A DNA stretch of 64,000 nt from Rhodovibrionaceae bacterium (GTDB taxonomy: Bacteria > Pseudomonadota > Alphaproteobacteria > Kiloniellales > DSM-21159), in NCBI GenBank assembly GCA_028279885.1, contig JANQMX010000084.1:1-64000 (forward strand). The letters run 5' to 3'. Shown one piece after another: positions 28,647-38,580 of the stretch. How positions within the stretch are numbered: the first letter of the stretch is position 1; each line of letters opens with the position of its first letter. The notes under the pieces are model-generated. The model worked only from the letters and a program-made list of their open reading frames with translations. It was not told where the DNA came from and ran no database searches. Both the position numbers and the translations under genes were made by a program.

Positions 28647-30575
28647 ATGGGTCTTGGAGAGAACAGCCTCTTGCCGATCGCGGACTGCGGTATCTTGGGC
28701 AGGCAGCGATGCCTGCGGGTGTTTGCTGGGCGGGTCTTGCTGCTGGCGTCGCTGCTTTGTGTCGCGGCCGAGGCGTCCTTTGCGCAAGACGGTACGTCCC
28801 GCCGCGACGATCTCACCCGCGGCGGGCCCAGGGAGCAGCCGGCAACGACGGAGCCGGAGGGTATCGTCTATCGCACCCAGATCACCGGCGATGCGCCCTC
28901 TGAGGTGATTTCGACATTCCAGAGCATCTCCGCCCTGATCACGATGAAGGAGCGCCTGCCGAGAACCCGAGGTATCCTGCGCCGCCGCCTCCGCGAGGAT
29001 GAGGCGCGCCTGGTTACCATCCTGCGCTCCGAGGGTTACTACGACGAACGCATCGAGAGCAGCATCGAAGAGGATGCGGAGGGCAACGGCCTGCTTGTCA
29101 CCCTCGACATCGAGACCGGCAAGGTCTTCGAGCTCAAGGCCTACGAGGTGACCTATAGCCCGAAAGAAGAGCCCGCGCCGCCGGTCATTCCTCTCAGCGA
29201 CCTGAACCTCAAGCTGGATCAGCCGGCCCTGGCCGCCGATATCACCGCGGCCGAAGGCTTGTTGCTGCGCAGCCTGCGGAACAGCGGCTATGCCTTTCCC
29301 AAGATCACCAAGAAGCGCTACATCGTCGATCATGCGACAACCGGCCTGCGCGCGGAAGTGACCGTCGATCCCGGGCCGGAGGTTACCTTGGGCGACCTGA
29401 CCATTACCGGCCTGACGTCCGTCCATGAGGACTACATTCGTCGTCTGGTGAACTGGCCCGCCGGCACGAAGTTCGATCAGTCGCAAATCCAGCGCGTCCG
29501 CGCGGCCTTGGTGCGCTCGGGCCTGTTCGACGGCGTCACCGTCAAGGCAGCCGACAAGGCGGATGCAGACGGCTCCGTGCCAGTGACGGCGGAGCTGCAA
29601 GAGCGGCCGCAGCGTTCGGTCGGCGCCTTCATCGGCTTTTCCACCGACGAGCTCGGTAAGGGCGGTGTCTTTTGGGAACACCGGAACCTCTTCGGCAACG
29701 CCGAGCGCCTGCGCGCCGAGCTGGCCGGCTCCTTCATCCGGCAGAGCGCCTCGCTCTCCCTTCGCAAGCCCGAGTTTCCTATTGAGGGCGGAGCCCTCTT
29801 GGGCCGGGTCGAGGTCGCTCAAGAGACGGGTGATGCCTTCGAGGGCGAAACCGCGATTGCATCGCTAGGGTACGAGCAGCGCTTCAGCGACGTTCTCACC
29901 GGCTCCGGCGGCGTCGACTTCGAGTACAACGACTTCGACGAGCGCCCGGACGATGAAGTCGGCAAGACACAGACCTTCTCTTTTCCCTTCGCGCTGACCT
30001 TCGACAACCGCGATGACGTGCTCAACCCCACCAAGGGGATACGCGCGCGAGGCGGCGTCGAACCGGCCATCTCCAGCAGCGAGGACGATGTCGCCAGCTT
30101 CGTCACCAACAGCCTGACGCTGTCGGGCTACCAATCGTTCTTCGAAGGGGATCGCTTGATTCTGGCCGGCCGGATCGGAGTGGCTGGGATCTATGGGGCC
30201 GAACGCGAGGAGATCCCGGCCAGTCAGCGCCTCTATGCCGGTGGTGCCGGCTCGGTGCGCGGTTACGCCCTGCGCTCCCTGGGTCCGTTGGACGACGACG
30301 ACGATCCCCTGGGCGGCCGCTCGCTCATCGAGATCAATCTGGAAACCCGGATCAAGGTGACGGAGACGATCGGCGTTGTTCCTTTTCTCGACGGCGGCGG
30401 CGTCTCTGGAGATGAGCTGGAGAACTTCAGCGACCGCTTCCGCTGGGGCGCCGGACTGGGACTGCGCTATTTCACCCCGGTCGGGCCGCTGCGCCTTGAT
30501 GTCGCCGTACCGCTCAACAAGCGTGAGACGGACGACGAGTTCCAGTTCTATATCTCGCTGGGGCAGGCCTTTTAG
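28647..30575 (+). CDS. tamA: Outer-membrane translocation and assembly protein TamA
   Basis: 642 residues from the ATG at 28647; the start is uncertain. An internal GTG at 28719 would give a neater signal peptide (FAGRVLLLASLLCVAAEASFAQ). The mature protein has about three POTRA domains (roughly 80-330) and a C-terminal Omp85 beta-barrel with the VRGY motif in GGAGSVRGYALRSLGPL and a terminal strand ending in F. TamA sits in the outer membrane and works with TamB in outer-membrane protein and phospholipid transport. tamB begins directly after its TAG. Confidence 0.9.
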   Translation: MGLGENSLLPIADCGILGRQRCLRVFAGRVLLLASLLCVAAEASFAQDGTSRRDDLTRGGPREQPATTEPEGIVYRTQITGDAPSEVISTFQSISALITMKERLPRTRGILRRRLREDEARLVTILRSEGYYDERIESSIEEDAEGNGLLVTLDIETGKVFELKAYEVTYSPKEEPAPPVIPLSDLNLKLDQPALAADITAAEGLLLRSLRNSGYAFPKITKKRYIVDHATTGLRAEVTVDPGPEVTLGDLTITGLTSVHEDYIRRLVNWPAGTKFDQSQIQRVRAALVRSGLFDGVTVKAADKADADGSVPVTAELQERPQRSVGAFIGFSTDELGKGGVFWEHRNLFGNAERLRAELAGSFIRQSASLSLRKPEFPIEGGALLGRVEVAQETGDAFEGETAIASLGYEQRFSDVLTGSGGVDFEYNDFDERPDDEVGKTQTFSFPFALTFDNRDDVLNPTKGIRARGGVEPAISSSEDDVASFVTNSLTLSGYQSFFEGDRLILAGRIGVAGIYGAEREEIPASQRLYAGGAGSVRGYALRSLGPLDDDDDPLGGRSLIEINLETRIKVTETIGVVPFLDGGGVSGDELENFSDRFRWGAGLGLRYFTPVGPLRLDVAVPLNKRETDDEFQFYISLGQAF

Positions 30576-33500
30576 ATGGCTCAAAGCAGCACAACACCGC
30601 CCAGGAAGAGCCGCTGGTGGCGCCGCCTGCTGATCGCTTTCGGCGTTCTGCTGTTGATGGTCGTCGTCGGCGTTGGCGGGCTCTTCGCGGGGCTGCGCAG
30701 CGAGTCAGGGCAGGCGTGGCTGGCAAGCACCTTGAGCGAGACGCTGTCCGACCAAGAGCAGACGATCGCCATTGAGGGGCTGTCGGGCCGCCTGCCTGCA
30801 GAGCTTGCACTGGCCGCCGTGCGGGTGGCCGACCGAGAGGGCGTCTGGTTGACCCTGCAAGAGGCGCGGCTTGAGTGGTCCCCCTGGGCCCTGCTGCGCG
30901 GTCGCCTGGAGATCGTCTCGCTGACGGCGACCGAGCTGCAGGTGGAGCGGGCGCCGCTTGCGGCGGAGGAGCCATCTGGCGACGTTTCCTCAGACGAACC
31001 CTTCGCGTTGAGCGACCTGAGCCCGCCGCTGCCGATCGCGCTCGAGACTCTCTCGATCGATCGCCTTCTGCTGGGGGAGGCGTTGGTCGGCGAGGCCTTC
31101 GACCTCAAGGTCGATCTGAGCGGCGAGGCGGCGCCGGAAAGCGTGGCGCTCAAGGGCAGCATCGACGAGCGCGGAGAGACCGGCTTTCAGGCCCTGCTGG
31201 ATTTTTCCGTGGCGCCGCAAGAGAACCAGCTCACGGCGTCGCTGAAGCTGACCGAGCCAACCGGCGGGCGTTTGGCCAAGCTCCTGGGCACGAAGAGCGA
31301 AAGCCCGATCTCGGTCGACCTGAGCGGCGAGGGCAGCCTGTCGCATTGGGATGGCGCCTTCTTTGCCGATCTCGGCGACGGGGCCGACGCTGCCTTGACG
31401 ATCAGCCTTCGGCGCCAGGACGCGCTGGACATGAGCGTGGAGGGCACGCTGCGCCCGGCCGTCTTGCTGCCGGAAGACGTAGCGGCCTTGGCCGCGCCCT
31501 CCGTCGATGTCACGACCAAGCTGTCGATCGGTGAGTCCCAGATTCGCTTCGACAGCCTGTCACTGGAAAGCGGTGCTCTGGGGCTGCAGCTCACCGGTGA
31601 ACTGGGGCTGGAGGATGAGAGCGTCTCGGCGCAAGGCGCGCTCGACCTCCACGACACCTCCCAACTGTCCGCTCTCATCGCGCCGCTGGTCGTTGCCAAC
31701 GGGCGTGCAGACTTCACCGTTCGGGGCAGTTTGGAGACACCGGCCATCTCGCTGCAGCCGCAGCTCGAGCTGGTCTCTCTTCCCGGGTTGTTCCTGCAGC
31801 GGGTTTCGGCCGATCTCGGCCTGACGCTCGAAGGGCAGCCGGCCCTGACCGTCACGGCCTCGGTGGAGGGCTTCAACGCCGACGACGCCACATTGCAGGC
31901 CCTGGTCGGCGAGCAGGCGACCCTCTCGCTGGCTGCCGAGAGCGACAGCGCCTTCCAGCAGATTGACCTCTCTGACCTGAGCCTCTCGGCAGCGGGCCTG
32001 GACCTCGAGGGGTCGGGCCGCATCGAGCAGGGAGACGACGGCCTGCGCATCGTCCCGGAGCTGCGCATCGACCTGAAGCAAGAGGGCGAGGGGAGCCCGC
32101 TGCCGGTCTCCGGGTCGCTCCAGCTGTCTGGAGACGTGACAGTCGGTCCCGACGACAGCCTGCAAGGCGACCTGCAACTCGCCGGCCTCGCGCTACAGAG
32201 CAGCGAGGAACAGCTTGCCAAGCTGATCGGTCCGACACCCAGTCTGTCCGTCACCTTCGCGCGGCAGGACGGCACCGTGAGCGTCGCGCCGGCGACTCTA
32301 GAGACGAGCGACCTCAAGGCCAGCTTCACCGGGCGCTTTGAGGAGGCCGATGGCAATGTGAACGGCCGTTTCGAGGCAGAGGTCTCGAACAGCAGCGTGT
32401 TGAGCGACCAGCTCTCTGGTCCGCTCAGTCTCACCGCCGACGTCGCCGGCAACTTGGACGGCCAAGGGGCCACCGTGACCATCGACTCCAGCGGCTTGGC
32501 CCTGCAGGGCATGCGCATGCCGGCCTTGTCGGCGTCGGCTCGGGTGGCGCTGCCGGAAGATAACAGGCTCACTCTGTCGGATGTTCAGGTGGCGCTGGGT
32601 AAAGCGCAGCTCACTGGTACGGCCGAGGTCGATCTTGAGAGAACCTTGGCGCGCGGCGAGTTCAAGTTCACCGCAGCGGAGCTGACGGAGCTTGCCGCCC
32701 TCGCCGAGCTGCCGTTGACCGGCAGCCTCGATGCGACCGCGCGTCTGATCCCCGAAGAGGGCCGGCAGTCCTACGCGCTCCAAGCCGAAGCGCAGAGCCT
32801 GGATTTCGACGGCATCACCCTGGCCAAGGCCGATTTGACCATCGACGGTATCCTGACCGAGGACGGCACCTCTTACCGCTACAGCCTGCAAGCACAGGAG
32901 CTGCGGCCGCCGGAGCTGGAGGTGGCCAGTCTCACCTTGGAAGGCGAAGGTTCGCTGGCGGAGGTTGGTTTCGACCTGACGGCTGAAGGGCGTCACCGCC
33001 AGGCGCTGAGCCTGGAGGCGAAGGGCCAGCTGGCCCTGGCCGAGTCTGACACCACGGTGTCGCTGGAGAGCCTGAGCCTGGATCACGGCCAGGACGTCGT
33101 GACCTTGCGCGAGCCGGCCGAGCTGCGCTTCGGCGCCGAGGGCTATTCCGCCAACCTGCAGGCCGCCTTCAACGAAAGCGACATCTCCGCCAAGGTGGAT
33201 GTCAGCGCGACCAGCGCAAACATCGACCTCTCGCTCGACAAGCTGGCGCTCTCCCCGCTCGCCGCTCTCGCCGACCTGCCGGAGCTCGAGGGCACGCTTT
33301 CGGCAAAGATCAACCTGTCCGGCCCACCCGCACGACCGCAGGGCGACTACAGCATCGAGCTCTCTGGCATCGCCATGAGCGAGGAAACCGACGTGCCGCC
33401 GCTCGACGGCCGTTTCCAGGGCAGCTACAGCGGGCACCGTCTCAGCCTGACGGGAGAGCTTTCGGGTCTGTCGCAGGAGGCCGCCCGCCTTTCGCTGGCC

Positions 33501-34862
33501 ATGCCACTGGAGCTCTCGCTGGAGCCCTTCGCAGCCACCGTTCCCGAGACCGAGCCGCTCGAAGGTACCCTGGCCTGGAACATCGAGCTTGCGACCTTGG
33601 GTGACGAGTTGGACCTGGATGAGCACCTCATCAGCGGTAACCCCAAGCTCGATCTGCGCGCGGCCGGAACTCTGGCCGAACCCGAACTCTACGGCAGCCT
33701 GACCCTGTCCGATGGGCGCTATGAGAATCTCGAGTACGGCACCTTGATCCAAGACATCTCGCTCAACGCTCAGCTTGAGGGCGACCGCATCGAGCTGACG
33801 ACGCTTTCGGCCAACGACGGATCCAACGGCCGGCTCTCGGGCGAGGGCAGTATCGCCCTGCGCAACGACGCCGACTCCAACCTGCGTCTGACTCTGAACA
33901 GCTTTCGCGCCGCCCAGGGCGACCAGATTTCGGCGCAGCTCTCAGGAGAGGCGACCTTCTCCGGAACACCCCTCGATCACCGGATTGCCGGCAATTTCAC
34001 GACCGAGAATGTCGAGGTCGACATCGGCCAAGACCTGCCCCCCAGCGTCGTCACCCTGCAAGTGGAGGAGATCAACTTCACAACGCCAGACGGTGCGGGG
34101 ACCGAGAGCGAAGCAGCGTCGAACGACGATGAGGAGAGCGAAGAGCCAGCCATCGCCAACACCGCGCTCGACGTCACGCTCGAGGTGCCGGGGCGGCTGT
34201 TCGTGCGCGGCCGCGGCCTGGACTCAGAGTGGCGGGGGAACTTCACGGTCACCGGGACCGCGGAGGATCCGCGCATCGATGGCCTCTTGGAGCCCGTGCG
34301 CGGAGTCTTCAACCTCGGCGGCAAGACCTTCAGGCTGGAGAAGGGGAGCATTCGCTTTCTGCCGGAGCAGAGCGAGCCCTTCCTGGACCTTACTTTGACC
34401 TACACGGCGACCGAGCTCACCGCGCGCATCACCATATCCGGCACGGCGGCGGACCCGAAGATCGATCTGAGCTCCGATCCCGAACAGCCGCAGGAGGAGA
34501 TCATCTCCGCCATTCTCTTCGGTCGAAACACCGGGCAACTCTCCGCCGTCGAGGCGCTACAGGTGGCCGAGGCGGCAGCCACGCTTTCGGGCGGCAGCGG
34601 TGCTCTCGACCCGCTCAGCAAGGCGCGCCAGATCCTGCAGCTCGATACCCTCACCGTGACGACGGACGAGGAGGGCCAGCAGCGCCTGGATGCCGGCACC
34701 TACATCGCCGACGATCTCTACGTCGGTTTCGAGCAGGGATTGACCGCCGAGTCCGGCGCCGCCAAGGCCGAGTACGAGGTCTTCCCGAACATCTACCTCG
34801 AGGGTCGCACCTCGGCCGATTCGACCAGCGACGTGGGCGTGCGCTGGCAGCTCGACTACTGA
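30576..34862 (+). CDS. tamB: Translocation and assembly module protein TamB
   Basis: 1428 residues, AsmA/YhdP-like bridge protein. One N-terminal transmembrane helix (LLIAFGVLLLMVVVGVGGLF) anchors it in the inner membrane, followed by a very long beta-rich periplasmic region of repeating hydrophobic strands and the C-terminal DUF490/TamB domain (from about 1090, e.g. GTAEDPRIDGLLEPVRGVFNLGGKTFRL and SSDPEQPQEEIISAILFGR). It ends in an aromatic (WQLDY), as TamB proteins do. Starts on the base after the tamA stop, so the two are one operon. Its 3' end overlaps the convergent cyclase gene by 7 bp. Confidence 0.92.
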   Translation: MAQSSTTPPRKSRWWRRLLIAFGVLLLMVVVGVGGLFAGLRSESGQAWLASTLSETLSDQEQTIAIEGLSGRLPAELALAAVRVADREGVWLTLQEARLEWSPWALLRGRLEIVSLTATELQVERAPLAAEEPSGDVSSDEPFALSDLSPPLPIALETLSIDRLLLGEALVGEAFDLKVDLSGEAAPESVALKGSIDERGETGFQALLDFSVAPQENQLTASLKLTEPTGGRLAKLLGTKSESPISVDLSGEGSLSHWDGAFFADLGDGADAALTISLRRQDALDMSVEGTLRPAVLLPEDVAALAAPSVDVTTKLSIGESQIRFDSLSLESGALGLQLTGELGLEDESVSAQGALDLHDTSQLSALIAPLVVANGRADFTVRGSLETPAISLQPQLELVSLPGLFLQRVSADLGLTLEGQPALTVTASVEGFNADDATLQALVGEQATLSLAAESDSAFQQIDLSDLSLSAAGLDLEGSGRIEQGDDGLRIVPELRIDLKQEGEGSPLPVSGSLQLSGDVTVGPDDSLQGDLQLAGLALQSSEEQLAKLIGPTPSLSVTFARQDGTVSVAPATLETSDLKASFTGRFEEADGNVNGRFEAEVSNSSVLSDQLSGPLSLTADVAGNLDGQGATVTIDSSGLALQGMRMPALSASARVALPEDNRLTLSDVQVALGKAQLTGTAEVDLERTLARGEFKFTAAELTELAALAELPLTGSLDATARLIPEEGRQSYALQAEAQSLDFDGITLAKADLTIDGILTEDGTSYRYSLQAQELRPPELEVASLTLEGEGSLAEVGFDLTAEGRHRQALSLEAKGQLALAESDTTVSLESLSLDHGQDVVTLREPAELRFGAEGYSANLQAAFNESDISAKVDVSATSANIDLSLDKLALSPLAALADLPELEGTLSAKINLSGPPARPQGDYSIELSGIAMSEETDVPPLDGRFQGSYSGHRLSLTGELSGLSQEAARLSLAMPLELSLEPFAATVPETEPLEGTLAWNIELATLGDELDLDEHLISGNPKLDLRAAGTLAEPELYGSLTLSDGRYENLEYGTLIQDISLNAQLEGDRIELTTLSANDGSNGRLSGEGSIALRNDADSNLRLTLNSFRAAQGDQISAQLSGEATFSGTPLDHRIAGNFTTENVEVDIGQDLPPSVVTLQVEEINFTTPDGAGTESEAASNDDEESEEPAIANTALDVTLEVPGRLFVRGRGLDSEWRGNFTVTGTAEDPRIDGLLEPVRGVFNLGGKTFRLEKGSIRFLPEQSEPFLDLTLTYTATELTARITISGTAADPKIDLSSDPEQPQEEIISAILFGRNTGQLSAVEALQVAEAAATLSGGSGALDPLSKARQILQLDTLTVTTDEEGQQRLDAGTYIADDLYVGFEQGLTAESGAAKAEYEVFPNIYLEGRTSADSTSDVGVRWQLDY

Positions 34863-36712
34863 GCCGCGACTTTGGCTTTGTCCGTCGAATTGCCCAAGAG
34901 CTGAAAGGCTTCGAGCGGCGCTTCGCGTCCCTTGGCCTCCAGCGGACCAACCGGCTCCAGGCGGAACTCGCCATCAAGGTGACTGGCGGTCTCGGCGCTG
35001 ACCATGATCTTGACGGCGTCGTCGCCGGGGATGGTTTTGGCCAGGCCCTCGAGACGCTGGGCGCTGTTCACCGTGTCGCCCACGACGGTGTAGTTCACCC
35101 GCCCGGGAAAGCCGATATTGCCGACCAGTGCCGGGCCGCTGTGAATGCCGATGCGAATGCGGACTTCCGGCTCGCCCTGTCTGTGCCGTTCGGCGTTGTC
35201 TTCCTCCAGGGCGGCGGCGATGGCCAAGGCGGCGCGGCAGGCGCGCTTCTCCATATCGGCTTGACGCTCCGGTGCGCCCCAGATCGCCATCACCGAGTCG
35301 CCGATGTACTTGTCGATGGTGCCACCGGTTTCCTCGATGCAGCGGCCCAGCAGCGCAAAATGCCGATTGAGCAGGGCGGCGACCTCGCTCGCCGACATCT
35401 GTTCCGAGTCGCTGGTGAAGCCGACAATGTCGGTGAACATGACGGTGATGCGGCGCTCGTCGGAGGCTACCTCGCCTTCGCCTCTGAGGGCGATCAGGCG
35501 GCGGACCAAGGTTTGCGGCACATAGGTTGCGAAGATACGCAATGCGCCGGTCATGGAGTTCATCGAGGCGGAAGCCCGGTCGATCTCGCTGAACAGGCTG
35601 TGCGGCAGCGGTTTGACCTCTTTGAGATCGAGTTGCTCGACACGGCCCGCCGCCTCGGCGAAGGCGCGGACCGGACGGCTGAGCAAGCTTGCCAAAAGCA
35701 CGGAGAGCGCGGCCGAGACCAACAGTACCCCCAGTGCGACATAGGCAAGCAGCTCGAGGCGGTCGATCTGAACGTCGCCTTGCGCCGTCGGCAGATAGAG
35801 GCCCACCGTCCAGGCGATCGGCCCGTAGTCGGCGATGTCGACCGTCAAGGCATAGTAGCTGTCGCCGGGCGCTTCGAAGCGATGCACTTCGACTTCCGAC
35901 GGCAGCAAGGCCGCAATTTCGAGTTCTATCTCCGACTGCGAACGCCAGATCTCCTTAAGCACGGGGTCGGGGAAGTCGGCCAAAAGAGGCAGCGGCTGCT
36001 CTTCGCTCAATCCCGGAAATCCAGGGTGCAGCAAAGGGTGCGCCAGCACGAAGTCGCGATCGTAAAGAATGAAGGCGGTAAAGTGCGCCTCGTTTCGCAG
36101 CTCGTTCGGCAGGCCGGCGACGAACTGCGAAAGCTCTTCGACGGAAATGACAAAGACCAGCGAACCACGGAACTGGCCAGCCTGCCAGATTGGACGATGG
36201 TAGTTCAGCAGCGCGTCCTGCCGCGGCTGGCTATAGAAGAACCTGCCCCAGAAGGGCTCGTACGTTTGGGCGGCTCTCTCCACCACGGCTTGGATCTGCG
36301 GCTCGTCGCTCCAGTCGAGGACGGAAACTTCGTCGGGTCCTTCCCGCTGTGTGACGCGCAAGAGCCGTGCATCGGGGGCGATGAAGGCAACGCTCCGTAC
36401 CTGCGGCAAGACGGCCATGGAAGCCTCGAAACGTTCGGCCATCAGGGGCCAGTCATCGAGCAAATCCGGTCGTCGGTCGAGCATCTCGGCGATGGCCGAG
36501 GAGTAGTTGCGGACCGGCTCCAGGTGTGCGGCCAAGGCATCCTTGAGCGTATCGGTGATCAACTGGATGTTTTCGGCCAGCAGCTCCTCCGTGTTGCGCT
36601 CTGCGACGCGCAGGCCGACGAACAGCACAGCGCCCGAGGAAAGAAGCGCAACCAGCAGCATGGTCCCTGCCACGATGACGGAAAGGGGCAGGCTCTGTCT
36701 ACGCAGCTTCAA
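34856..36712 (-). CDS. Membrane-bound class III adenylate/guanylate cyclase with periplasmic sensor
   Basis: 618 residues. Transmembrane helix 1 (about 10-33), a periplasmic Cache-like sensory region of ~290 residues, transmembrane helix 2 (LELLAYVALGVLLVSAALSVLLASLL), a HAMP-like linker, then the cyclase domain (about 430-590) with VMFTDIVGFTSDSEQM, DKYIGDSVMAIWGAP and GIHSGPALVGNIGFPGRVNYTVVGDTVNSAQRLEGLAK. Likely makes cAMP from an extracellular cue. No partner gene adjoins it. Convergent with tamB. Confidence 0.9.
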   Translation of the reverse strand: MKLRRQSLPLSVIVAGTMLLVALLSSGAVLFVGLRVAERNTEELLAENIQLITDTLKDALAAHLEPVRNYSSAIAEMLDRRPDLLDDWPLMAERFEASMAVLPQVRSVAFIAPDARLLRVTQREGPDEVSVLDWSDEPQIQAVVERAAQTYEPFWGRFFYSQPRQDALLNYHRPIWQAGQFRGSLVFVISVEELSQFVAGLPNELRNEAHFTAFILYDRDFVLAHPLLHPGFPGLSEEQPLPLLADFPDPVLKEIWRSQSEIELEIAALLPSEVEVHRFEAPGDSYYALTVDIADYGPIAWTVGLYLPTAQGDVQIDRLELLAYVALGVLLVSAALSVLLASLLSRPVRAFAEAAGRVEQLDLKEVKPLPHSLFSEIDRASASMNSMTGALRIFATYVPQTLVRRLIALRGEGEVASDERRITVMFTDIVGFTSDSEQMSASEVAALLNRHFALLGRCIEETGGTIDKYIGDSVMAIWGAPERQADMEKRACRAALAIAAALEEDNAERHRQGEPEVRIRIGIHSGPALVGNIGFPGRVNYTVVGDTVNSAQRLEGLAKTIPGDDAVKIMVSAETASHLDGEFRLEPVGPLEAKGREAPLEAFQLLGNSTDKAKVAAQ

Positions 36713-36843
36713 GAGAGGGTGTCCTCGGCAGTGACGGGTCCGGGTTGATCATAGAACCTTCAAAACCACCGCACTAGACGCCTTTGGCAGTAGAACTAGA
36801 GGGCTGCCGACGGGCCGCTTTGAATAACAGCACCGTTTCGTTG

Positions 36844-36872
36844 TTGTGTAATTTGCGATTCTTTGGTAATAT
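36844..36872 (+). promoter_or_regulatory. Candidate sigma-70-type promoter for the PEP-CTERM gene
   Basis: TTGTGT (36844-36849), 17-bp spacer, TAATAT (36867-36872), inside the AT-rich 244-bp gap 36713-36956. Downstream are repeated GTGACA(A)TTG motifs and two CAATTG palindromes that might bind a regulator. The start codon is 85 bp after the -10. Confidence 0.4.
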
Positions 36873-36956
36873 ATTAGTGACATTGTTTTTGTGACAATTG
36901 TTGGGGCAATTGGCGAACTAACGATGTCGCTTTGATTAGCTTGGGGATTGGGGATC

Positions 36957-37691
36957 ATGATTGGGAAGAGCTTTGCGCTGTTCGGCGCTATGGCGACGGC
37001 TGCGCTGATTCTTTGCAGCGGGGGGATTGCTGCAGCGACGCCACTGTCGCCGGCCACCTACGATATCAGCGACTATGGGAACGGCAGCAGACATCACGGC
37101 GTGTGGTTTCGCCGTTTTGACAGCACCTCCAGTGTCACGCGTTACAGCTTCAGCCACGGCGAGTTCTCCGTTGACGGCACCTCGGCCACGCTGACCGGCC
37201 GTATCACGCAAAAGGACAATGCCGCTCGTGCCTTCGACATCAATCTGTCGTTCTCGAAGGTATCCGATGCGGTGGCGGCCACGCTGACCGGCAAGTGCGA
37301 GCAGGGCGGCTGCGACACCTCCGGCTGGCACTACTTCAATCTCGACATGGGTATGTTCACCGGTGTCGGCGACCTGCTCGGCCTCGATCTCAATCTCACG
37401 CAGATTCCCTCGGACGGTTCCTATCCCTGGCAGATCGGTTTCGGCGCCAATAGCAAGAACGTCGAGTTCGGCGGCGCCATGTGGTTCGAGTGGGAGGTCA
37501 AGCAGAACACCAGCGGTGTGTCCGTCTGCACCTCCTCGCTGAACTGCGGCAACGACTACCACGGCGATTTCAACGTCAACCTTTCGCTGATACCTGGCCA
37601 TCTTCCCGAGCCGATGTCTCTCAGCTTGATGCTGGCCGGATTGCTGGCTTTGGGCGGCGGCATGGCGACTCGGCTGCGCCGCACCCTTTAA
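36957..37691 (+). CDS. PEP-CTERM sorting-domain exported protein
   Basis: 244 residues. Signal peptide at the N-terminus (MIGKSFALFGAMATAALILCSGGIAAATP), a beta-rich extracellular body of no recognised fold with two CxxxxC-type pairs, and a C-terminal tail LPEPMSLSLMLAGLLALGGG followed by RLRR: the PEP-CTERM pattern (PEP, hydrophobic helix, basic end) recognised by exosortase. The ATG at 36957 has GGGGAT upstream; a TTG 9 bp earlier is less likely. The protein is probably processed and exported in an exopolysaccharide context. No exosortase gene lies in this window. Confidence 0.75.
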   Translation: MIGKSFALFGAMATAALILCSGGIAAATPLSPATYDISDYGNGSRHHGVWFRRFDSTSSVTRYSFSHGEFSVDGTSATLTGRITQKDNAARAFDINLSFSKVSDAVAATLTGKCEQGGCDTSGWHYFNLDMGMFTGVGDLLGLDLNLTQIPSDGSYPWQIGFGANSKNVEFGGAMWFEWEVKQNTSGVSVCTSSLNCGNDYHGDFNVNLSLIPGHLPEPMSLSLMLAGLLALGGGMATRLRRTL

Positions 37692-37710
37692 GAGCGGCAC
37701 CAAAGACCGC

Positions 37711-37756
37711 TTAAAGGAGGGCCCCTCGACCGACGTCAGGGGCCCTCGGCCTTAAA
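37711..37756 (+). terminator. Strong hairpin terminator after the PEP-CTERM gene
   Basis: A perfect 10-bp stem GAGGGCCCCT (37717-37726) with AGGGGCCCTC (37738-37747) around an 11-nt loop, flanked by TTAA on both sides that can extend the pairing. It lies 20 bp after the stop codon. No strong T-run is present. Confidence 0.6.
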
Positions 37757-37838
37757 GAGTCCACAGGCGCCCGTCACACGCGCGACACACTGTGCTAGGA
37801 TACTCGGCAAGGCAGGCAGGTCGCGGGATTCGGGATCC

Positions 37839-38015
37839 ATGACCACCCACAAAACACTTCATCGACCACAGTACTTGGTAGCAAGCGGCGCTGTGCAGCC
37901 GGCCGTTTCAGAAAAGCGCCGACGCGGCAGCCGGCTGCTGGTCAAGCTCGTCGCTGCGGCGGGTACGTTTTGGCTGATTGCCGCGTTTCTCAACTGGAAC
38001 GCTCTCGTCTTCTAG
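37839..38015 (+). CDS. Small single-pass membrane protein, unknown
   Basis: A 58-residue frame starting MTTHKTLHRPQYLV. It has a basic cluster (EKRRRGSRLLVK) directly before one hydrophobic helix (LVAAAGTFWLIAAFLNW) and ends ALVF, giving a plausible N-in single-span protein. Codon use has the GC-rich third positions of its neighbours, which supports it being real. There is no strong Shine-Dalgarno before the ATG. No family recognised. Confidence 0.4.
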   Translation: MTTHKTLHRPQYLVASGAVQPAVSEKRRRGSRLLVKLVAAAGTFWLIAAFLNWNALVF

Positions 38016-38239
38016 GGCCTGTCGCGTCGCAGGCTTTCGCAGACACCGCTATCGCCGACATCAGGCGTGAAGCCTTTCACACAAATCCACGGTTCTACGG
38101 CTAAAAGCTCACCTGTTTGTGAGGCTGTGTGAGACCCCTCACTGATTCTTTCGTGCTTGGGGCTTACTTGAAAATTATCGGACAACAGACGGCGTCTCGG
38201 CGCCTCAATCGAACCCAAGCTCGGCAAGGATAGCGGACA

Positions 38240-38443
38240 ATGTTGACCACCTACGGCACGCGCCTCGAGCACTTCAACGCGGATTACCCTTTCACCGCAT
38301 CGGCGAAACGGCGGGTCGGCTTCAAGCTGGACGGTTGGTCCAAGGCCTTGATCGACGGCCTGGCGTTTCTCATCGGCTTTCTGCTGCTTGCACCCTGCTT
38401 GCTGGTGCTGTTCTCGCCGCTGATCGCCTCGGTGATCAAGTGA
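38240..38443 (+). CDS. Small C-terminally anchored membrane protein, unknown
   Basis: 67 residues starting ATG 38240. The N-terminal half is soluble and polar (LTTYGTRLEHFNADYPF), then AKRRVGFKLDGWSK and a long hydrophobic segment (ALIDGLAFLIGFLLLAPCLLVLFSPLIASVIK). It could be a tail-anchored protein or form a helical hairpin. Not recognised. It is 137 bp upstream of the TPR gene on the same strand. The 224 bp before it (38016-38239) hold no other gene. Confidence 0.45.
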   Translation: MLTTYGTRLEHFNADYPFTASAKRRVGFKLDGWSKALIDGLAFLIGFLLLAPCLLVLFSPLIASVIK

Positions 38444-38580
38444 TTGGCGGCCACAGACTGGTCAAAGCCAGCCGGCCCAAGCCAGCGGAAGGGACGCGCC
38501 CCCTCGAAGCGCGCACGTGATGACCTGCGGCCGAGGTGTGCCCTCTGCCGCCGCAAAACAAAACATGAGGAATGGGAATA

